Shown: one piece after another, positions 47,206-60,607 of the stretch
Layout: the number at the start of each line of letters is the position of its first letter
How positions within the stretch are numbered: the first letter of the stretch is position 1
Assembly: GCA_902702965.1 (NCBI GenBank)
Contig: CACRXP010001019.1
Coordinates: 44,752 to 108,751 of the forward strand
Reading direction: 5' to 3'
Length of the DNA stretch: 64,000 bases
DNA from: Spirometra erinaceieuropaei
Taxonomy: Eukaryota > Platyhelminthes > Cestoda > Diphyllobothriidea > Diphyllobothriidae
Program-made: the position numbers and the translations under genes
Notes under the pieces: model-generated
Databases searched by the model: none
What the model saw: only the letters and a program-made list of their open reading frames with translations
What the model was told of the DNA's origin: nothing

Positions 47206-47509
47206 TACACCTACCCCACTAGTGCCTGACTAGTACTGCGTGTCCAAAATATCAATGTTGTTGTCTGACGAAACCTTTTTATTCTAGTCCTCTAGAGCGA
47301 GAAGGTAAATAAAGAAAACTGCCGATTCTGTACAGGGATGTAATCACAGACAAACCGATGAAGCCAATTGGTATGATCTGGTTTTGCAGCCGTACCTAAT
47401 GAAGATTATGCTACCGAACTGTCTTCAGTAGACGATATTGTGCCGAAATGGCACACTTACGTCTTCCTCAAAAGGAAAAGTGTAAGCTTGTGTTCGAGTG
47501 CAGAGGTAG
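47206..47509. other. Unassigned
   Basis: I see nothing supported. Confidence 0.4.
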
Positions 47510-47870
47510 GGTTATTACTATGGTTTGGGTTAGTGTGGGACACAGAATTGAGTTTACGGCTGCTGTTTGCGTTAAGTCCAATCGTCACGGTTAGAGTTAG
47601 GGCTTGGATTGCGGTTTAGTTTTGCTGTTGGGGTTGGGGTTAAGACTAGGGTTAGGTCTAGGGTGACGGTTCGGGTTAGAGTGAGGGCAACGTTTAGGGC
47701 TAGTGTTACGGTTAGGTTAGGGTAAGGGTTTAGATTTAGGGTTTGTTTTTGGGGTTAGGTTTAGGAGTGCCCTCACTCCAACATAAACTGCAACTGTAGC
47801 CCTAACGCTACTCCTATCCCCAACCCTAACACTAAACCAAAACCGCAATCCAAGCCTTAAATCTGACCGC
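47510..47870. repeat. Degenerate telomere-like repeat, head to head
   Basis: GGGTTAG-type units run from about 47,510 to 47,770 and CCCTAAC-type units from about 47,765 to 47,860. The two sides are inverted copies: GGCTTGGATTGCGGTTTAG near 47,605 against the complement of AAACCAAAACCGCAATCCAAGCC near 47,837-47,858. Units are imperfect. Confidence 0.65.
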
Positions 47871-48648
47871 AACAATTGAACTTGACGTAATCCCTAAACT
47901 CAGTGTCATTACCCTCCGATATCGACAGATCACACGCGAAGTTAGCAGCCTTTTCTCCTGCAGATCTGCACCATAAACGGCGAATCAATTGCTTCCTGAA
48001 TCGACGTAAATTTGGTTAGTTAAGAAAGCTGCAGTCCGTTTAACGAACGCGTCTCGCTGAGTTGGGGTCTAAAGGCTGCCACGTTTCATTAATTAATTAC
48101 TTTGGATAATAAGCAACCCCTCACATCGTCGCAGCCCTCCTCCTTGACGCTTGAAGTGGTAATCATAATCTACACTAAATTAGTATGTATCGTTATGCTT
48201 TCCTTACCATCAGCCAATTGGCCTTATCATTATATACCTGCCTTATTTGTGCCATTTTGTCATTTGCGTTGTTCGGCTATTGCCTTCATGCACATCATGC
48301 GAATTGATCTAGACCATGCGTTGTCATTTACGATTGGCTGATTGGATCTCTACCGCATCTGCATCATTTGCGCTTCTGTTCCATCTCATCTAAAGTTTTA
48401 TTGACCACTTCATTAGCGCATTTTCTTCACTGCTATTTCACAGCCATTCCACTAACATGGCCGATCGTCCCATCCGTAAAACTCCCTTTACCACAATTCC
48501 CGAATTTTAGGCAATCGGCGTTTTGCCTTTTCGTATGCGGCTGCAAGACATTGTCTAAACAAACCTTTTTTCGGAGTGCCATCAGTGGCAGTAATAGACG
48601 AAATATAGTCTAAAGCAGTACCGTATTCCGCATTCGGCGGTCAAAAGT
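47871..48648. other. Unassigned
   Basis: Short ORFs only (48,102-48,341; 48,368-48,613), both hydrophobic-rich and without homologue in the window. Confidence 0.4.
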
Positions 48649-49702
48649 TGGTAACATGCATTTTGGAAAATGATAGGTAGGAATGCAGTATAAATTGCAA
48701 ATGTGCATGCCTTAAGACGCAGTCGTGCGGCTGTAAGATAAAGACAAATATACTGAGCTGAAGGGTGCCACACTAACCAGCACAGGTACATGTTTAAAGC
48801 CCAGGCGAGTGTTTTGCCGATATTCCGTCGCTGCATGGCGCAGCTGCGTTAAATGAAATTATAGGAGGTCCAAGTAGTTTTCGTCTATAGGTTTAATTAC
48901 TAATATTGCAGGCAAAGTCAATTGACAGTGATGTCACCCGATCTGGCCTAATAATGGCGTTCTCGTTTGACTTATAGCCGCCCGATTACGTTCGGCTCAA
49001 AAGAACGGTTAATAGACGTCTCTTGACGGCTTTCAAAAGGCAATTTAGCGAGCATACGCCTACTTTCCATGCATCCTCTTCAGGCCTGTACGTTTCTACC
49101 CCAATTGAGGCAATAGATAAGTAGATGCGAGCATGTGGATAATTATGTTATAGGTCGTGTTTCGGATGAAAACTGAAACGCGAAAATTCCAGTCAGCGCC
49201 AGGAGAATGGTAGGCACTGGGACGAGTGATCATGTGCGTATGGCTGGCAAGCTGGTTTTGAGCCATGGCAACTGTTGGACCTGTATGAAGTACTTCTGTG
49301 CGCCTAGAACTGGTTTGTATGGCTTGATTACAGCCGCCTATTCCGTAGCCAACAGACACTGCCCAACTAGTTTTGGATAGCCTGACAGAGCATGATGAAT
49401 CACTCGAGAGGTCTGTCTGGCGTCTACACGGTTGTCTGTGTTTACCATGCGCTTGAAGATTGAGTTGTTGATGTTCTTTATTCGACTGCCTTGTTCGCGT
49501 TATAAGTGCTTTAGTTCAGGCTCCCACTTCGACAGGGAAGGTCATTTTCGAACAAGAAATTCATGGAAGTCGTACTAGCAACTCCAGCGTACACAATTTT
49601 GACAGTCCAAAAACTTGAAGTGATATTCTGTGCACATTTTACATACCTTGTTGCATACGCTTACGTGCTTAAGTTAAATGGACACACCTTACTGTTATGA
49701 GA
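48649..49702. repeat. Composite repeat unit, copy U1 (partial)
   Basis: Matches 51,971-52,990 and 60,640-61,690. It starts GCATTTTGGAAAATGATAGG and runs into the assembly gap at ACTGTTATGAGA, the same text that ends the unit at 52,990. Confidence 0.85.
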
Positions 49703-50504
49703 NNNNNNNNNNNNNNNNNNNNNNNNNNNNNNNNNNNNNNNNNNNNNNNNNNNNNNNNNNNNNNNNNNNNNNNNNNNNNNNNNNNNNNNNNNNNNNNNNN
49801 NNNNNNNNNNNNNNNNNNNNNNNNNNNNNNNNNNNNNNNNNNNNNNNNNNNNNNNNNNNNNNNNNNNNNNNNNNNNNNNNNNNNNNNNNNNNNNNNNNNN
49901 NNNNNNNNNNNNNNNNNNNNNNNNNNNNNNNNNNNNNNNNNNNNNNNNNNNNNNNNNNNNNNNNNNNNNNNNNNNNNNNNNNNNNNNNNNNNNNNNNNNN
50001 NNNNNNNNNNNNNNNNNNNNNNNNNNNNNNNNNNNNNNNNNNNNNNNNNNNNNNNNNNNNNNNNNNNNNNNNNNNNNNNNNNNNNNNNNNNNNNNNNNNN
50101 NNNNNNNNNNNNNNNNNNNNNNNNNNNNNNNNNNNNNNNNNNNNNNNNNNNNNNNNNNNNNNNNNNNNNNNNNNNNNNNNNNNNNNNNNNNNNNNNNNNN
50201 NNNNNNNNNNNNNNNNNNNNNNNNNNNNNNNNNNNNNNNNNNNNNNNNNNNNNNNNNNNNNNNNNNNNNNNNNNNNNNNNNNNNNNNNNNNNNNNNNNNN
50301 NNNNNNNNNNNNNNNNNNNNNNNNNNNNNNNNNNNNNNNNNNNNNNNNNNNNNNNNNNNNNNNNNNNNNNNNNNNNNNNNNNNNNNNNNNNNNNNNNNNN
50401 NNNNNNNNNNNNNNNNNNNNNNNNNNNNNNNNNNNNNNNNNNNNNNNNNNNNNNNNNNNNNNNNNNNNNNNNNNNNNNNNNNNNNNNNNNNNNNNNNNNN
50501 NNNN
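49703..50504. other. Assembly gap (802 N)
   Basis: All bases are N. The gap is bordered on the left by the end of a repeat unit and on the right by the PLE tail that starts the next unit, so it lies in repeated DNA. Confidence 0.99.
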
Positions 50505-51420
50505 TGGGTCGCCTAGTCCATGCCAAAGAAGCCTACCAGGTTGCCCACCGCACATCAATGGACTTTTCTAAAGACCTTCACCAACGGGTGCTAGCTACAG
50601 CCGAGAAAATGGCCATATGGCTAGTGAATCCAGTGCTGTGTTGTCATCAGACGTTCGGCAGGCGCCCTGTCTTCCGTGACCGACCCAACCCCCTGATCAC
50701 AGTGAGGTGTAATCCACGTATCCGACTTGCAAACATCACTCACAGCCTATATGAATCCCTTCTTGCCCAAATGACCATCACACGCCGTCCTCGTCATGCG
50801 GATGGTGTGGGAACGATAAGTGTTAATAACCCCGAGACACTTAGTAACCATGTGCCATTCTCATACTCTCAAGTTCTGTGCAACGGTGGAGCAGGATGTA
50901 TTGGTTGTACAGCGAGACGCCTGGAAAAGAGGGTACGTGAACACATACCGGCCTGGCAAGACTGAAGTGGAGGCAGATGGAATTCGAGCTCTCCATTCTT
51001 GCACCTCTACTTGATATGAATCACGGTGTCGATGCCAAAGAAGCCTTTCAGGTTGCCCACCGGACACCAACAAACTCATCTAAAAGCCTACACCGAGTGT
51101 TAGCTACAGCTTAGGCAATGGCTATAGGGCTAGCAAATCCACTGATGTGTTGTCAGCAGACGTTCGCACATGCGCTCTGTCTTCCATGGCCAACGTCGAC
51201 TCCAGGCCCCTGATGACAACGATATGTACTCCACGCACTCGGCTTCCAAACAGCACTCACGGCCTATATCGACCCCCACCCTCACCACGGTGATTATAAC
51301 ACGCCGACCTTACCACGCCGGTATCGCGGGAACGATAAGTACCAACAGCTCTTGAAGCACTTACAAGCCCTGTGAACGTCCCACATTTTCACCTCCCAGG
51401 TAACTGCATTGGTCTGGTGA
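50505..51420 (+). pseudogene. PLE GIY-YIG tail, tandemly duplicated
   Basis: Two successive copies of the PLE C-terminal tail: AKEAYQVAHRTSMDFSKDLH...RVLATAEK...NPVLCCHQ (50,520-50,650) and DAKEAFQVAHRTP...(51,030-51,160). Between them is IGCTARRLEKRVREHIPAW (about 50,900-50,962), a GIY-YIG core fragment. Stops and frame changes interrupt them. Confidence 0.75.
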
Positions 51421-53035
51421 TGTGTTACCGAAAACAAGTTTGACTTTTCAAATGTAACATGGTAATATACGCGAAAATCAAAATGCGTTATCGGAGCGGG
51501 AGACACTGTACATGCATGGCGCGTAAATGTCGGCCCAAAAAGTAGCACTAAACTAATAAAGAAACCAGAATACGTGGTGGTGAACATACGCAGCTTCCGA
51601 TAAGTTCTCGTCGGGCCAGTACAGTTATACGGGAACGGGGTATAAGTAAGACATGTCAGGGAATTTTCGCAACTCTAATAAAGAAATCTCCACAAGCATT
51701 CAAGCCGACTTCCCCTGCACTAAAAACAGGAAGTCATTCATTTGACGCAATCTTTCTGAAATTATTTTTGTTTGCAAATTTTTCGACAGATCTCGAGGTT
51801 GTAGAAGCTGTTTTCATTGCCCCTACATCCGCCGTAGGTGAACAGCTCACATCTGCCCGTTTTTGTGTCAAAGAAGTATCTTGGAATTGCTGCACGACAA
51901 CGTCCTTTTTTCAGTGGAAGCACGCAGGGATCAAAGTGGACTAGATAGAATGGAAAACGTTCGTGGATGAGATATTATGCATTTTGGAAGATGATAGGTA
52001 GGAATGCAGTATAAATTGCAAATGTGCATCCATTATGGCGCAGTCGTGCTCCCGCAAGATAAAGAAAAATATACTGAGCTGAAAGGTACCATACTAACAG
52101 CTTAGGTACATGCTAAAAGCCCGGGCAAGTGTTTCGCCGATATTCCGTCGCTGCATGGCGCAGCTGCGTTAGATGAAATCATAGGAGGTACAAGTAGCTT
52201 TGCCTATGGGTTTAATTACTAATATTGCAAGCAAAGTCAAATGACAGTGACGTCACACGATCTGGCCTATTTGTCGGACGTAATAATACCGTACTCGTTT
52301 GACTTATAGCCACCCAATTACGTTCGACTCACAAGAACAGTCAGTAGACGTGTCTTGACTGCTTTCAAAAGGCAATTAGGCGAGCATACGTCTGCTTTCC
52401 ATGCATCCTCTTTAGGCCTGTACGTTTCTAGAACAATTGAGGCAATAGATAAGAAGATGCGACCATGTGAATAATTATGTTATATGTCGTGTTTCGGATG
52501 AAAAATGAAACATCTTAATTCTGGTTAGCGCCAGGAGAATGGTAGGCACTGGGACGAGTAATCATGTGTGTATGGCTGACAAGCTGGTTTTGATTCATGG
52601 CAACTGTGGGACCTGTATGAAGTACTTCTATGCGCCTAGAACTGGTTTGCATGGCCTGATTACAGCCGCCTATGCCGTACCCAACAGACACTGCCCAACT
52701 AGTTTTGGATAGCCTGACAGAACGTGATGAATCACTCGAGAGGTCTGTCTGGCGTCTACACGGTTGTCTGTGTCTACCATGTGCATGAAGATAGGATTGT
52801 TGATATTCTTTATTCGACTGTTTTGCTTGGGTTATAAGTGCTGTAGTTCAGGGTCCCATTTCGATATAGAAGGTCATTTTCGAACATGAAATTTAAGCGT
52901 ACACAAAGTGACATTCTGTGCACAGTTTACATACCTTGTTGCATACGCTTACGTGCTTAAGTTAAATGGACACACCTTACTGTTATGAGATATTCCTCAC
53001 TGCCAGTAGGTCTACCTTAGATCGAAATCGCTGAT
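51421..53035. repeat. Composite repeat unit, copy U2 (right part)
   Basis: Matches 60,070-61,740. It includes a degenerate antisense hammerhead-like block (51,585-51,632) and a frameshifted copy of the 96-codon ORF (51,653-51,943). A stem GCTGC/GCAGC lies near 52,150-52,166. Confidence 0.8.
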
Positions 53036-56000
53036 ACACGTTTTAATAAAGTCAAAATCTTTCATGCTAACAAAGTTTGAATGTCCGCTCACACAATACA
53101 GTCAATGGAATACCCTTTCGTTTCTGAATGAAGAAGACATACAGGAGCGACATATTGAACATATGCTTCCCGTCTTTACAGCTTTTCAAAGCTTGTGCAT
53201 TATATTTGCTGTCGAAAGAATGTTGGGCTTGCCTATGGGCTTCTTCCAACACTTCGAATGGTTTCTAGAACTTTCTTGCACCTGCTTCCGTATGCACGTA
53301 TTTGCCAGACGCACGCGTAGGAGGGTCCTCCGGACTTTGGGAATAAACGTCCTGCTCCTGATTGTTTGCTTGCGTATGCCACTGGTGTCGACGGCTTAGT
53401 GCCGTCTCCTGGGTGGCTGATTGTGTTGACCAATCACATAGGGCATGTTATCCGTTCTTACTTGCGCCATTCGCGTCTTCTATCCTTCGGGAGTTCTCCG
53501 TAACAGTCTTGTTTACCTGTCGCCACGAGATGATTTTGCGTCGTAACACGTTACATGCCGAAAGAGAGAAAGGGTGAGATATGAGGCAAGTCAGCACCAT
53601 TATATCGCGCCCACCTCGAGATAAAGATACATTTCGTTGCCCTCCAGAGCTAATTTCTGGATGGTACTTTTATCTTTCTGGTTATATTATATAAAGCGTT
53701 CATCTTCTTAAACTCACGCGACATCTCAAGTCGTAAAGTGCCGGAAAAGCAACGTGATTTCATCGTGTACAGTTCCTGTACTTGTCGAAAATGCAATACT
53801 GCTTGAGGTGAGCCAGGTATGAGTGAACCTCAGCCCTTGTTCGGTATCCCGTTTTCTTCAGGACTTTAAACTGTCGACGAAGAAGCTCTGTGTGACAATT
53901 ATTGCCTTGAATTTGAAAGACCTATTTTCACGCAAACATCCATGAAATTAAAATCAGTAAATGGGCCACAGGCGCAGCTACAGTATGTGATCTAATTGAC
54001 GTAGCGATTCGTCTAAAACGTTCTGTTTGTGGCTTATTCGCCTGATCGGATTTAGAAAATGATATTTTGCTTCTAGCACGTATTTGTGTATAATATCATC
54101 GCGTTAAATACCTACTAATTTAAGCGCATGTCAATGTCACCTTATATTCAGACAGCTCTCTATACTAATAGCGATAGGATTGATTATGTGGCCCTCTAAA
54201 CAGGACATGGAAATAATCGCATGGAATATGGGTGGCGTTTATTCACTGCCAGCGGAATTAGGGTCAAATGCAGCTACAGTATGCATTCGCCTAACCAGTG
54301 ACGTCTTTGCATATAATAGAGGTTTATAATTATTTTATCAAACCAAATCATATTGATTTTAGGAGGAATGTATTTTACTTCATACTGGGACAACTTCCTA
54401 TATAAATAATTATTCTAGAGTAAGTTGGCACCGAACAAAGCCTGTCGCAACTGAAAATTTACTTTACTATCGCTTCACATCAGGTTAAAGGGACGGAACA
54501 AGCGCTATATTTTTAAAAGCCGGACGTTTTGGTGATATAAGAAAGTCCGATTTTACATCTGTGCGATTTCATGCTCTAGAGTCATGAATTAACGCCAGCA
54601 GTTAATCTTAAGTTTAAATGAACCACATTTCCCCGGTATTTTCTAATACCTCATAGTTGGTCATGAAAAGGCCCATCTAAATCGACAAGGTTATCATTTG
54701 AAAAAATGTCAGAATATTTTTGCATGGTTTGGCTCCTGCTTATACATAATTTAGCGAAGAAACACACAGAACATTGACAATATTTTAGAATTTATACAAC
54801 CGCTTTGTTGTCTATTTACGGTCTTAAAACGGAAAACAATGTACGTAATAATAACAGAAGTGGTTTTAATTTAAGTTGTTTTCAAAAGAAAAACACCGGT
54901 GTTCTCAGGAAAATTAAATGTCAGTCACGTGCTCAGTAGTTTTTGTTACTTTGAGAAGAGGAGAAGTACGTAGACATCCATCAGCGAATTATCTTATGAA
55001 AGCGATTTTTGAAAGGACAACGTATAGGAAACCTTTTTATTTGATCTAAGGCTTACATTGAGAATTTCCATCTTAATCGGCGATGAAACTGCATGTTTGT
55101 GTGCGTCGACAAATATAACAATTATCCGAATCTGAAAGAATACCCAAGAACTCACTATTTCGGTAGGTGAATAATTATGAAGATTTCCGCTAGAATGTGG
55201 TATATAACCTGCATTTGTTAGCGGTCGATTTGGAACATCGAAATTCTTGTATAATTCAGTGGCTATTCAGGGACACCTCGGAAATCAATGGAATCCATCC
55301 TTACCAAAAACGAAATCTTTATTTTACGGATGCAAAATCCCCTTTACTCATTAAAAACGTTTACGTGCTAAGTTAATCCAGCATGTGATTTAATGAGAAC
55401 TTTTGATCCTTTGACGTTCCTGTCGGAGAATTCAAGCGAACATCCTCTCTGCTCTACTCAACCGAATTTCAGTAAGTGTGCAAACGGAAACAGCACAGCC
55501 ACTTTTCTTGGAACACTTTCTAAATCCATACTCGAAATGAAGGCTATTGGCTAACCGTCAATTTGGACGCTACGATAATTCTTGGACTATTTCACCAAAG
55601 ATGTATTTTTCGCGTACTGGTTTATTTACTCGGGTGTTTGCATGGACTCATTTTACATGGTTTTTTGGGAGTTTTTTCACCCTCGATTTGCTAAAGTAAC
55701 TTATTACTTCTGCAAAATGCAGCATTGTTATTAATATTCCAAATGAAACCATTCTTCACTAACTGGGAGTTTTGTTTAACATAGTTGGGTCAGTTTCCGT
55801 GCGACAAAGAAATATTTCGTAAAATTAGGCACGCTTAGCCAGCTCACAACCTGGCCTGTTGTCATTAACTCCTATACCACAACTTCGGACGGCGAATTGG
55901 CATTTGCCCGTTGCTCTTCGGTAGATGACTGCCCTTTACTGCCCGTCAGCGCGCACCATCGGGTTGTGATAACTTATTTCCGACGTATTCAGCGTTACAT

Positions 56001-56160
56001 TCAAGAATATATTACACTTTGGAATGTTAGCCTCTGGCAGAATTCGGCTAATGTTTTGACAAGTTGTAGGTCATTTTTATTGCATTATTGGTTGTAAATG
56101 CCAAACCTATACCACTTAGAGATGTCGTCACACTGTCTCACACAAACGTCAACTTCGAAA
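53036..56160. other. Unassigned AT-rich stretch
   Basis: The longest frames are 53,064-53,399 (111 codons, plus) and overlapping minus frames. None shows a recognised domain and no second copy occurs in the window. I see no repeat family described elsewhere here. Confidence 0.4.
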
Positions 56161-56620
56161 TAGTCGTTATACTAATTTTCCTGTGGTTCTAGCATAAACA
56201 CTCCGATTGGATATGTAGATTGATGACCGTGTTGGATGTGGTGTGGCCGAAAGACAGAGAATCCTGAAATCAGCAGTCAGGTAAGACGGGTTGGGTTGGA
56301 CAACCCTTACTGCTGAGGAAGTGCGTACAAAAGAGCTCTGTACGCAGTCGCCGCGAGCGCGCTTTGCGTCAGCCGTCGAGGTGCCCAAACCTGGCGCGTT
56401 TGTGCGCTTTTCGTTGCCTCTGCGTCCGCCAGCCAATCAGAGGTGGGACAGCGTTGACTGGCTTCGAGCACTCGCAAGGCTAGTGACAAGCATTAGCGCG
56501 ACCCTGCAGCGGATCGATAGGGAGTGTGAGGCGTGGGCAGCGTGAAAAAGCAGCAGAGAGCAGGGAGACGCGACCTGTCACAAACGCAACCTCCTCTTTC
56601 TATATGTATGAAATGCCCAA
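56161..56620. other. GC-rich island with CCAAT
   Basis: Composition is clearly richer in G+C and CpG than its flanks. It contains AGCCAATCAGAGG at about 56,430-56,442. It could be a promoter/CpG island or an old repeat; frames on both strands (56,167-56,436 minus; 56,291-56,545 plus) are not convincing. Confidence 0.3.
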
Positions 56621-58190
56621 TTCCTGATTGGAGACATTATTTGCTATCGTACATCTCGCAGCCCATTACGCGAACAAAGACATCCCTCTGCATTCCGTGT
56701 GCCAGACATTCGAGGTAATCCAATCCATCTGCAACCGACTAGAGCTTTGGATGTTGTCTAGCTGCAGTCCGTTAATGACCGCAAAAATTGAGGATTGACA
56801 GGATGTGTTCAGTGAAAACCATCCGGAACTCAAGTTCTTATTGCGCATAAGGTCAGAAGCCCTATCAGAATGCAAGTATTGCAGAACCACGTTTAACACT
56901 GAACGCTTCGGAAAAAATCATTCAGCTTTAATAAATTACATGTTTATTGCGACCACTTTCATCGCAACTCTTGTTCCACACTTCAAACTGCATCAGTGGC
57001 GGCTAACCATCCAGTGCGTCAGAAAAAACACGCTGGAAAATCAGTACTTGTTGTTGCCTGCATTTCATGCGCTAATTTCACTTTTAAAAAACCCTCCAAA
57101 AGCCTTCTCGACAGAGCATACTGTCTTTAGGAAGCCACATACTTACCAGAGCATTGAAGTTCGTATAAAACCAGTTCTTGAAAGTGCTGATCCCGTAATC
57201 AGTTCGACTTCGTTGATCATGTTTAAGTGGTATTTTCTATTTTTCCGTTTTGTCCATTAAAACAAATTGCGTTTCCCAACGATAAAATATCATATTCCAA
57301 AAAATAGGGCTGTATGATAGAATAATTGATTTTGACACTACAGTTCACTAAAAATCGCGTTGGCATCAATATTTGAAACTAGTGCATGCATTTTTCAAGT
57401 GATGTACTTAAAAGGGATGTTTCTGAACATATTTTGACTTCAGCCATTAACATATCCACAAAACTCCGAGGTGATTATGATTGTGTCCGACAAGTGAAAA
57501 TAGGGGCGTTGTTGCAGGGTTTATTTTGATTTGCAATCTTTTGCTCTTTCTGCATGTCTCACGACCTCACTATATCTCTTGAAACTCAGAAATAGTTGTG
57601 AAATGCCGTAATCGGATTATTCCACACAAACGACACCATAGGTGTAGTAGGCAATATTCATATTGAATATGAAGCCCCTCTCTCCTCTCAAAAGACAGCT
57701 GCTAGACACTATTCAGTGCATAACTACATTGTGCACTCGCTGCTGGGTGAGCATAAAAATGGCCCTCAAATAACACTAAGTGCTTCAAATGTCTCATACA
57801 AAAATATACCAAATTTTAATACAGTGGCTTTCTGTGGGATTAGGTCTGCCGTAGTATAGGAGATTTTTGAAAGCGCCTCTTTTAAAATGCCGGAAAATTC
57901 CCAACGTGTTTTATCTAATAAGATATGGTAAGATTTAGACAGGATTATAGCATTGAGAAGGTGAGATCAATGATGTTACGACGCCTATAGCCCCCGCGGC
58001 AGCTGCTCCGCCAAAAAGTAAAACCACTCGAATACTCTACTCCATCACTTTATGATTTCGGCAAAGACGATCCCTGATGATCTCGTTTACAGTTTCTATG
58101 TCTATATTTGTCTCCGACAATCGTACTTTTTTGGAAAGAAATCGAAAGCTGGCAATCGAAAAATGGCAGAATGTTGTGCTAAATTTAAAA
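56621..58190. other. Unassigned, with one 151-codon ORF
   Basis: ORF 56,805-57,260 (plus) is the longest unexplained frame in this area. It has no recognised motif, and an ORF of this length is within reach of chance in 64 kb. Confidence 0.35.
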
Positions 58191-58194
58191 ACTA

Positions 58195-58375
58195 TCCAAA
58201 GTTACTGCACCAGCGCTTGTTGGCAACAGCAGAGGCGAGCGTTATCAGTGCCCTTCCGCACTCGGCGGGCGCGTGTTTTTAAACTACATTTTATCGATTT
58301 TCCAATCAATGACACATTTGACTGTACCCAGAACCGGCCAGAGGAGGATTTATCGAAAGCAACCCATGCTCACTG
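58195..58375 (+). pseudogene. PLE 3' tail remnant
   Basis: HQRLLATAEA-type translation, then text matching the hammerhead-containing region of other PLEs (ATCGATTTT, CAGAGGA, TTTATCGAAAGCAAC). Strongly decayed. Confidence 0.55.
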
Positions 58376-59466
58376 ACTCGTGTTCTGATGATTGCCAAAA
58401 ACATATTTCCACGTGAGTGTCTTTCCTAAGCACTTACTGTGTAACAGAGAAACCTCGACTCCCAATGCTGTAGAGTCACAGCACTAGCACATACGTTTGA
58501 CTGGGTTTAAGACAGAAAGGTTGTCTGTGCGAAGCGACACGTCGAAAGACTCCTGACAGTCCTTTGAGCCCCTAATCGCCGAGTACAATTTTCAAGTCCT
58601 AATCCGATGGGTGTAATAGAGCTAATTTTGCTAAATGCATCAAAGTTTTTAAAGGAGGCATATCGTATATATCTAGATAAGATTTTTCAGTCGTGTTTTC
58701 ACCATTGCATCTATTTTTCACAAAACGGCTGTTAATCAGAAAAGGCGGGGTTTGCAGTTGAATCAGAATTATAGCACAATTAACTTCAAGACTCTTAGCT
58801 AAAATTCAAAGTGTAGGTTTAACATGCATCGTAATTATATGCCGTCAATTAACGCAGTCAATGAAAAAACGAGAAACTATTGCAATTGTCTAATTAAATG
58901 AGCCATTTCTGCTACAAGCTAACGAACCGTTCATGTTAGTTTCTTATGCTAGTCGAAAGATGCTCTTAGCGAACGAATTTTTCTGATGAGTTAGCAGGTT
59001 GATTCCAAAAGTTCAGATATCGTCTCTCGATATTATCCGGCAGAATGTCACAGCCTTGAAGGAAACGACTATTTACAAAGTACTGCCAACGCTCAGACGG
59101 TAGTGGATGAACCAAATGTCTACGATTATTTTCCCAAAAAAGGCAGTGTCCAAATGGGATAAGTGGGAATGGCAGCCCACGGATGAAGTGTTTGCTTGAA
59201 GCGGTCTACATGTAAACTGATCAGCTTAGACGTCATGTGACTAGGATCAGATACTTAACCAACAGTTATCATAATACGCGAATCCACAGAACAAACTTTG
59301 AAGGATTGCATTGCAAATCCTACAGCAGCAAATGATGAAGGGGTCAATGCCGAAGGGGAGGACTTGATTAAAAGTCTGCTTCTTTCGAAGACGTAGCAAG
59401 CGAATTAGTAGGACAACATCTGAAGACAATGGTAACTAACAATTCCGTCCCGGTAAATGTACGCGT
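58376..59466. other. Unassigned
   Basis: AT-rich. I see no supported feature. Confidence 0.4.
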
Positions 59467-60060
59467 ATGTTTCACGAACTCTCCCCCTTTAAGGTCTGGA
59501 TGGTAAGGACCGGCTATCTTTGCAGGTCACATCGATGTGTACTTACTCATTCACTTGCTCCTGTGAGGTGTGGTGCGCTGGTCTTACAACGAGACGCTAA
59601 CACATACTGGCCTAGTTGGACAGAAGTGAGAACAGATCTATTTCGAGTTTCATTCTCGCATTCATTATGGGTCATCGAGTTGATGCCAAAGAAGCCTTCT
59701 AGGTCGCCCACCGGACATCAATGGACTTTTCTAAAGACCGTCACCAACGGGTGCTAGCTACAGCCGTGACAATGGCCATATGGCTAGTGAATCCAGTGCT
59801 GTGTTGTCAGCAGACGTTCGCACATGCGCTCTGTCTTCCGTGGCCAACGCCGACTTCCGGCCCCTGATGACAGCGATATGTGCTCGACGCAGTTGGCTTG
59901 CAAACCGCACTCACTGTCTATGTCAACCCCCACCCTCACCACAGTGATAATAACACACTGACCTTACCATGCCGGTAGCGCGGGAACGATAAGTACCAAC
60001 AGATCTTGAAGGACTCACAAGCCCTCTGTACGTCCCACATCTTCATCTGCTATGTAACTG
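59467..60060 (+). pseudogene. PLE GIY-YIG tail (U3)
   Basis: Single, not duplicated, version of 50,505-51,420: VDAKEAF-type text (about 59,675-59,700), then RVLATA (59,748-59,765) and NPVLCCQQTFAHALCLPWPT. The left part (59,500-59,650) has decayed GIY-YIG core text (ETLTHTGLVGQK-like frame). Confidence 0.7.
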
Positions 60061-60316
60061 TGTTGGTCTGGTGATTAGTTACCTAAAACAAGTGTTTGCC
60101 ATTTTGAATTTTCAAACGTAACATGGTAATATTCGCGAAAATCAAAATGAGTAAGCAGAGCGGGAGACACTGTACATGCATGGTGCATAAATGTCGGCCC
60201 AAAGAGTAGCACTAAACTAATAAATAAACCAGAATACGAGGTGGTGAACATACGTAGCTTCCGATAAATTCTCGTCGGGCCAGTACAGTTATACGGGAAC
60301 GGGGTAGAAGTAAAAC

Positions 60317-60607
60317 ATGTCAGAGAATTTTCGCAACTCTAAAAACAAATCCCCACAATCATTCAAGCCGACTTCCCCTGCACTAAAAACAGGAAGTCAT
60401 TCATTTGACGCGATCTTTCTGAAATTATTTTTGTTCGCAAATTTTTTGACAGATCTCGAGGTTTTCGAAGCTGTTTTCATTGCCACCACATCCGCCGTAG
60501 GTGAACGGCTCACATCTGCCCGTGTTTGTGTCAAAGAAGTATCTTGGAATTGCTGCACGACAACGTCCTTTTTTCAGTGGAAGCACGCAGGGATCAAAGT
60601 GGACTAG
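60317..60607 (+). CDS. 96-codon ORF of the repeat unit, unknown
   Basis: It starts MSENFRNSKNKSPQSFKPTS and ends FFQWKHAGIKVD. It lies after the PLE-derived tail and may be the start of the next PLE or of an unknown repeat ORF. The U2 copy (51,653-51,943) has a one-base insertion early on and is out of frame. No domain recognised. Confidence 0.3.
   Translation: MSENFRNSKNKSPQSFKPTSPALKTGSHSFDAIFLKLFLFANFLTDLEVFEAVFIATTSAVGERLTSARVCVKEVSWNCCTTTSFFQWKHAGIKVD

Noticed and set aside
49669..50965. Long ORFs of 285-422 codons
   Set aside because: They consist mostly of N from the assembly gap.
56805..57260. 151-codon ORF
   Set aside because: No motif, no second copy, no splice context; a length reachable by chance in this amount of AT-rich DNA.
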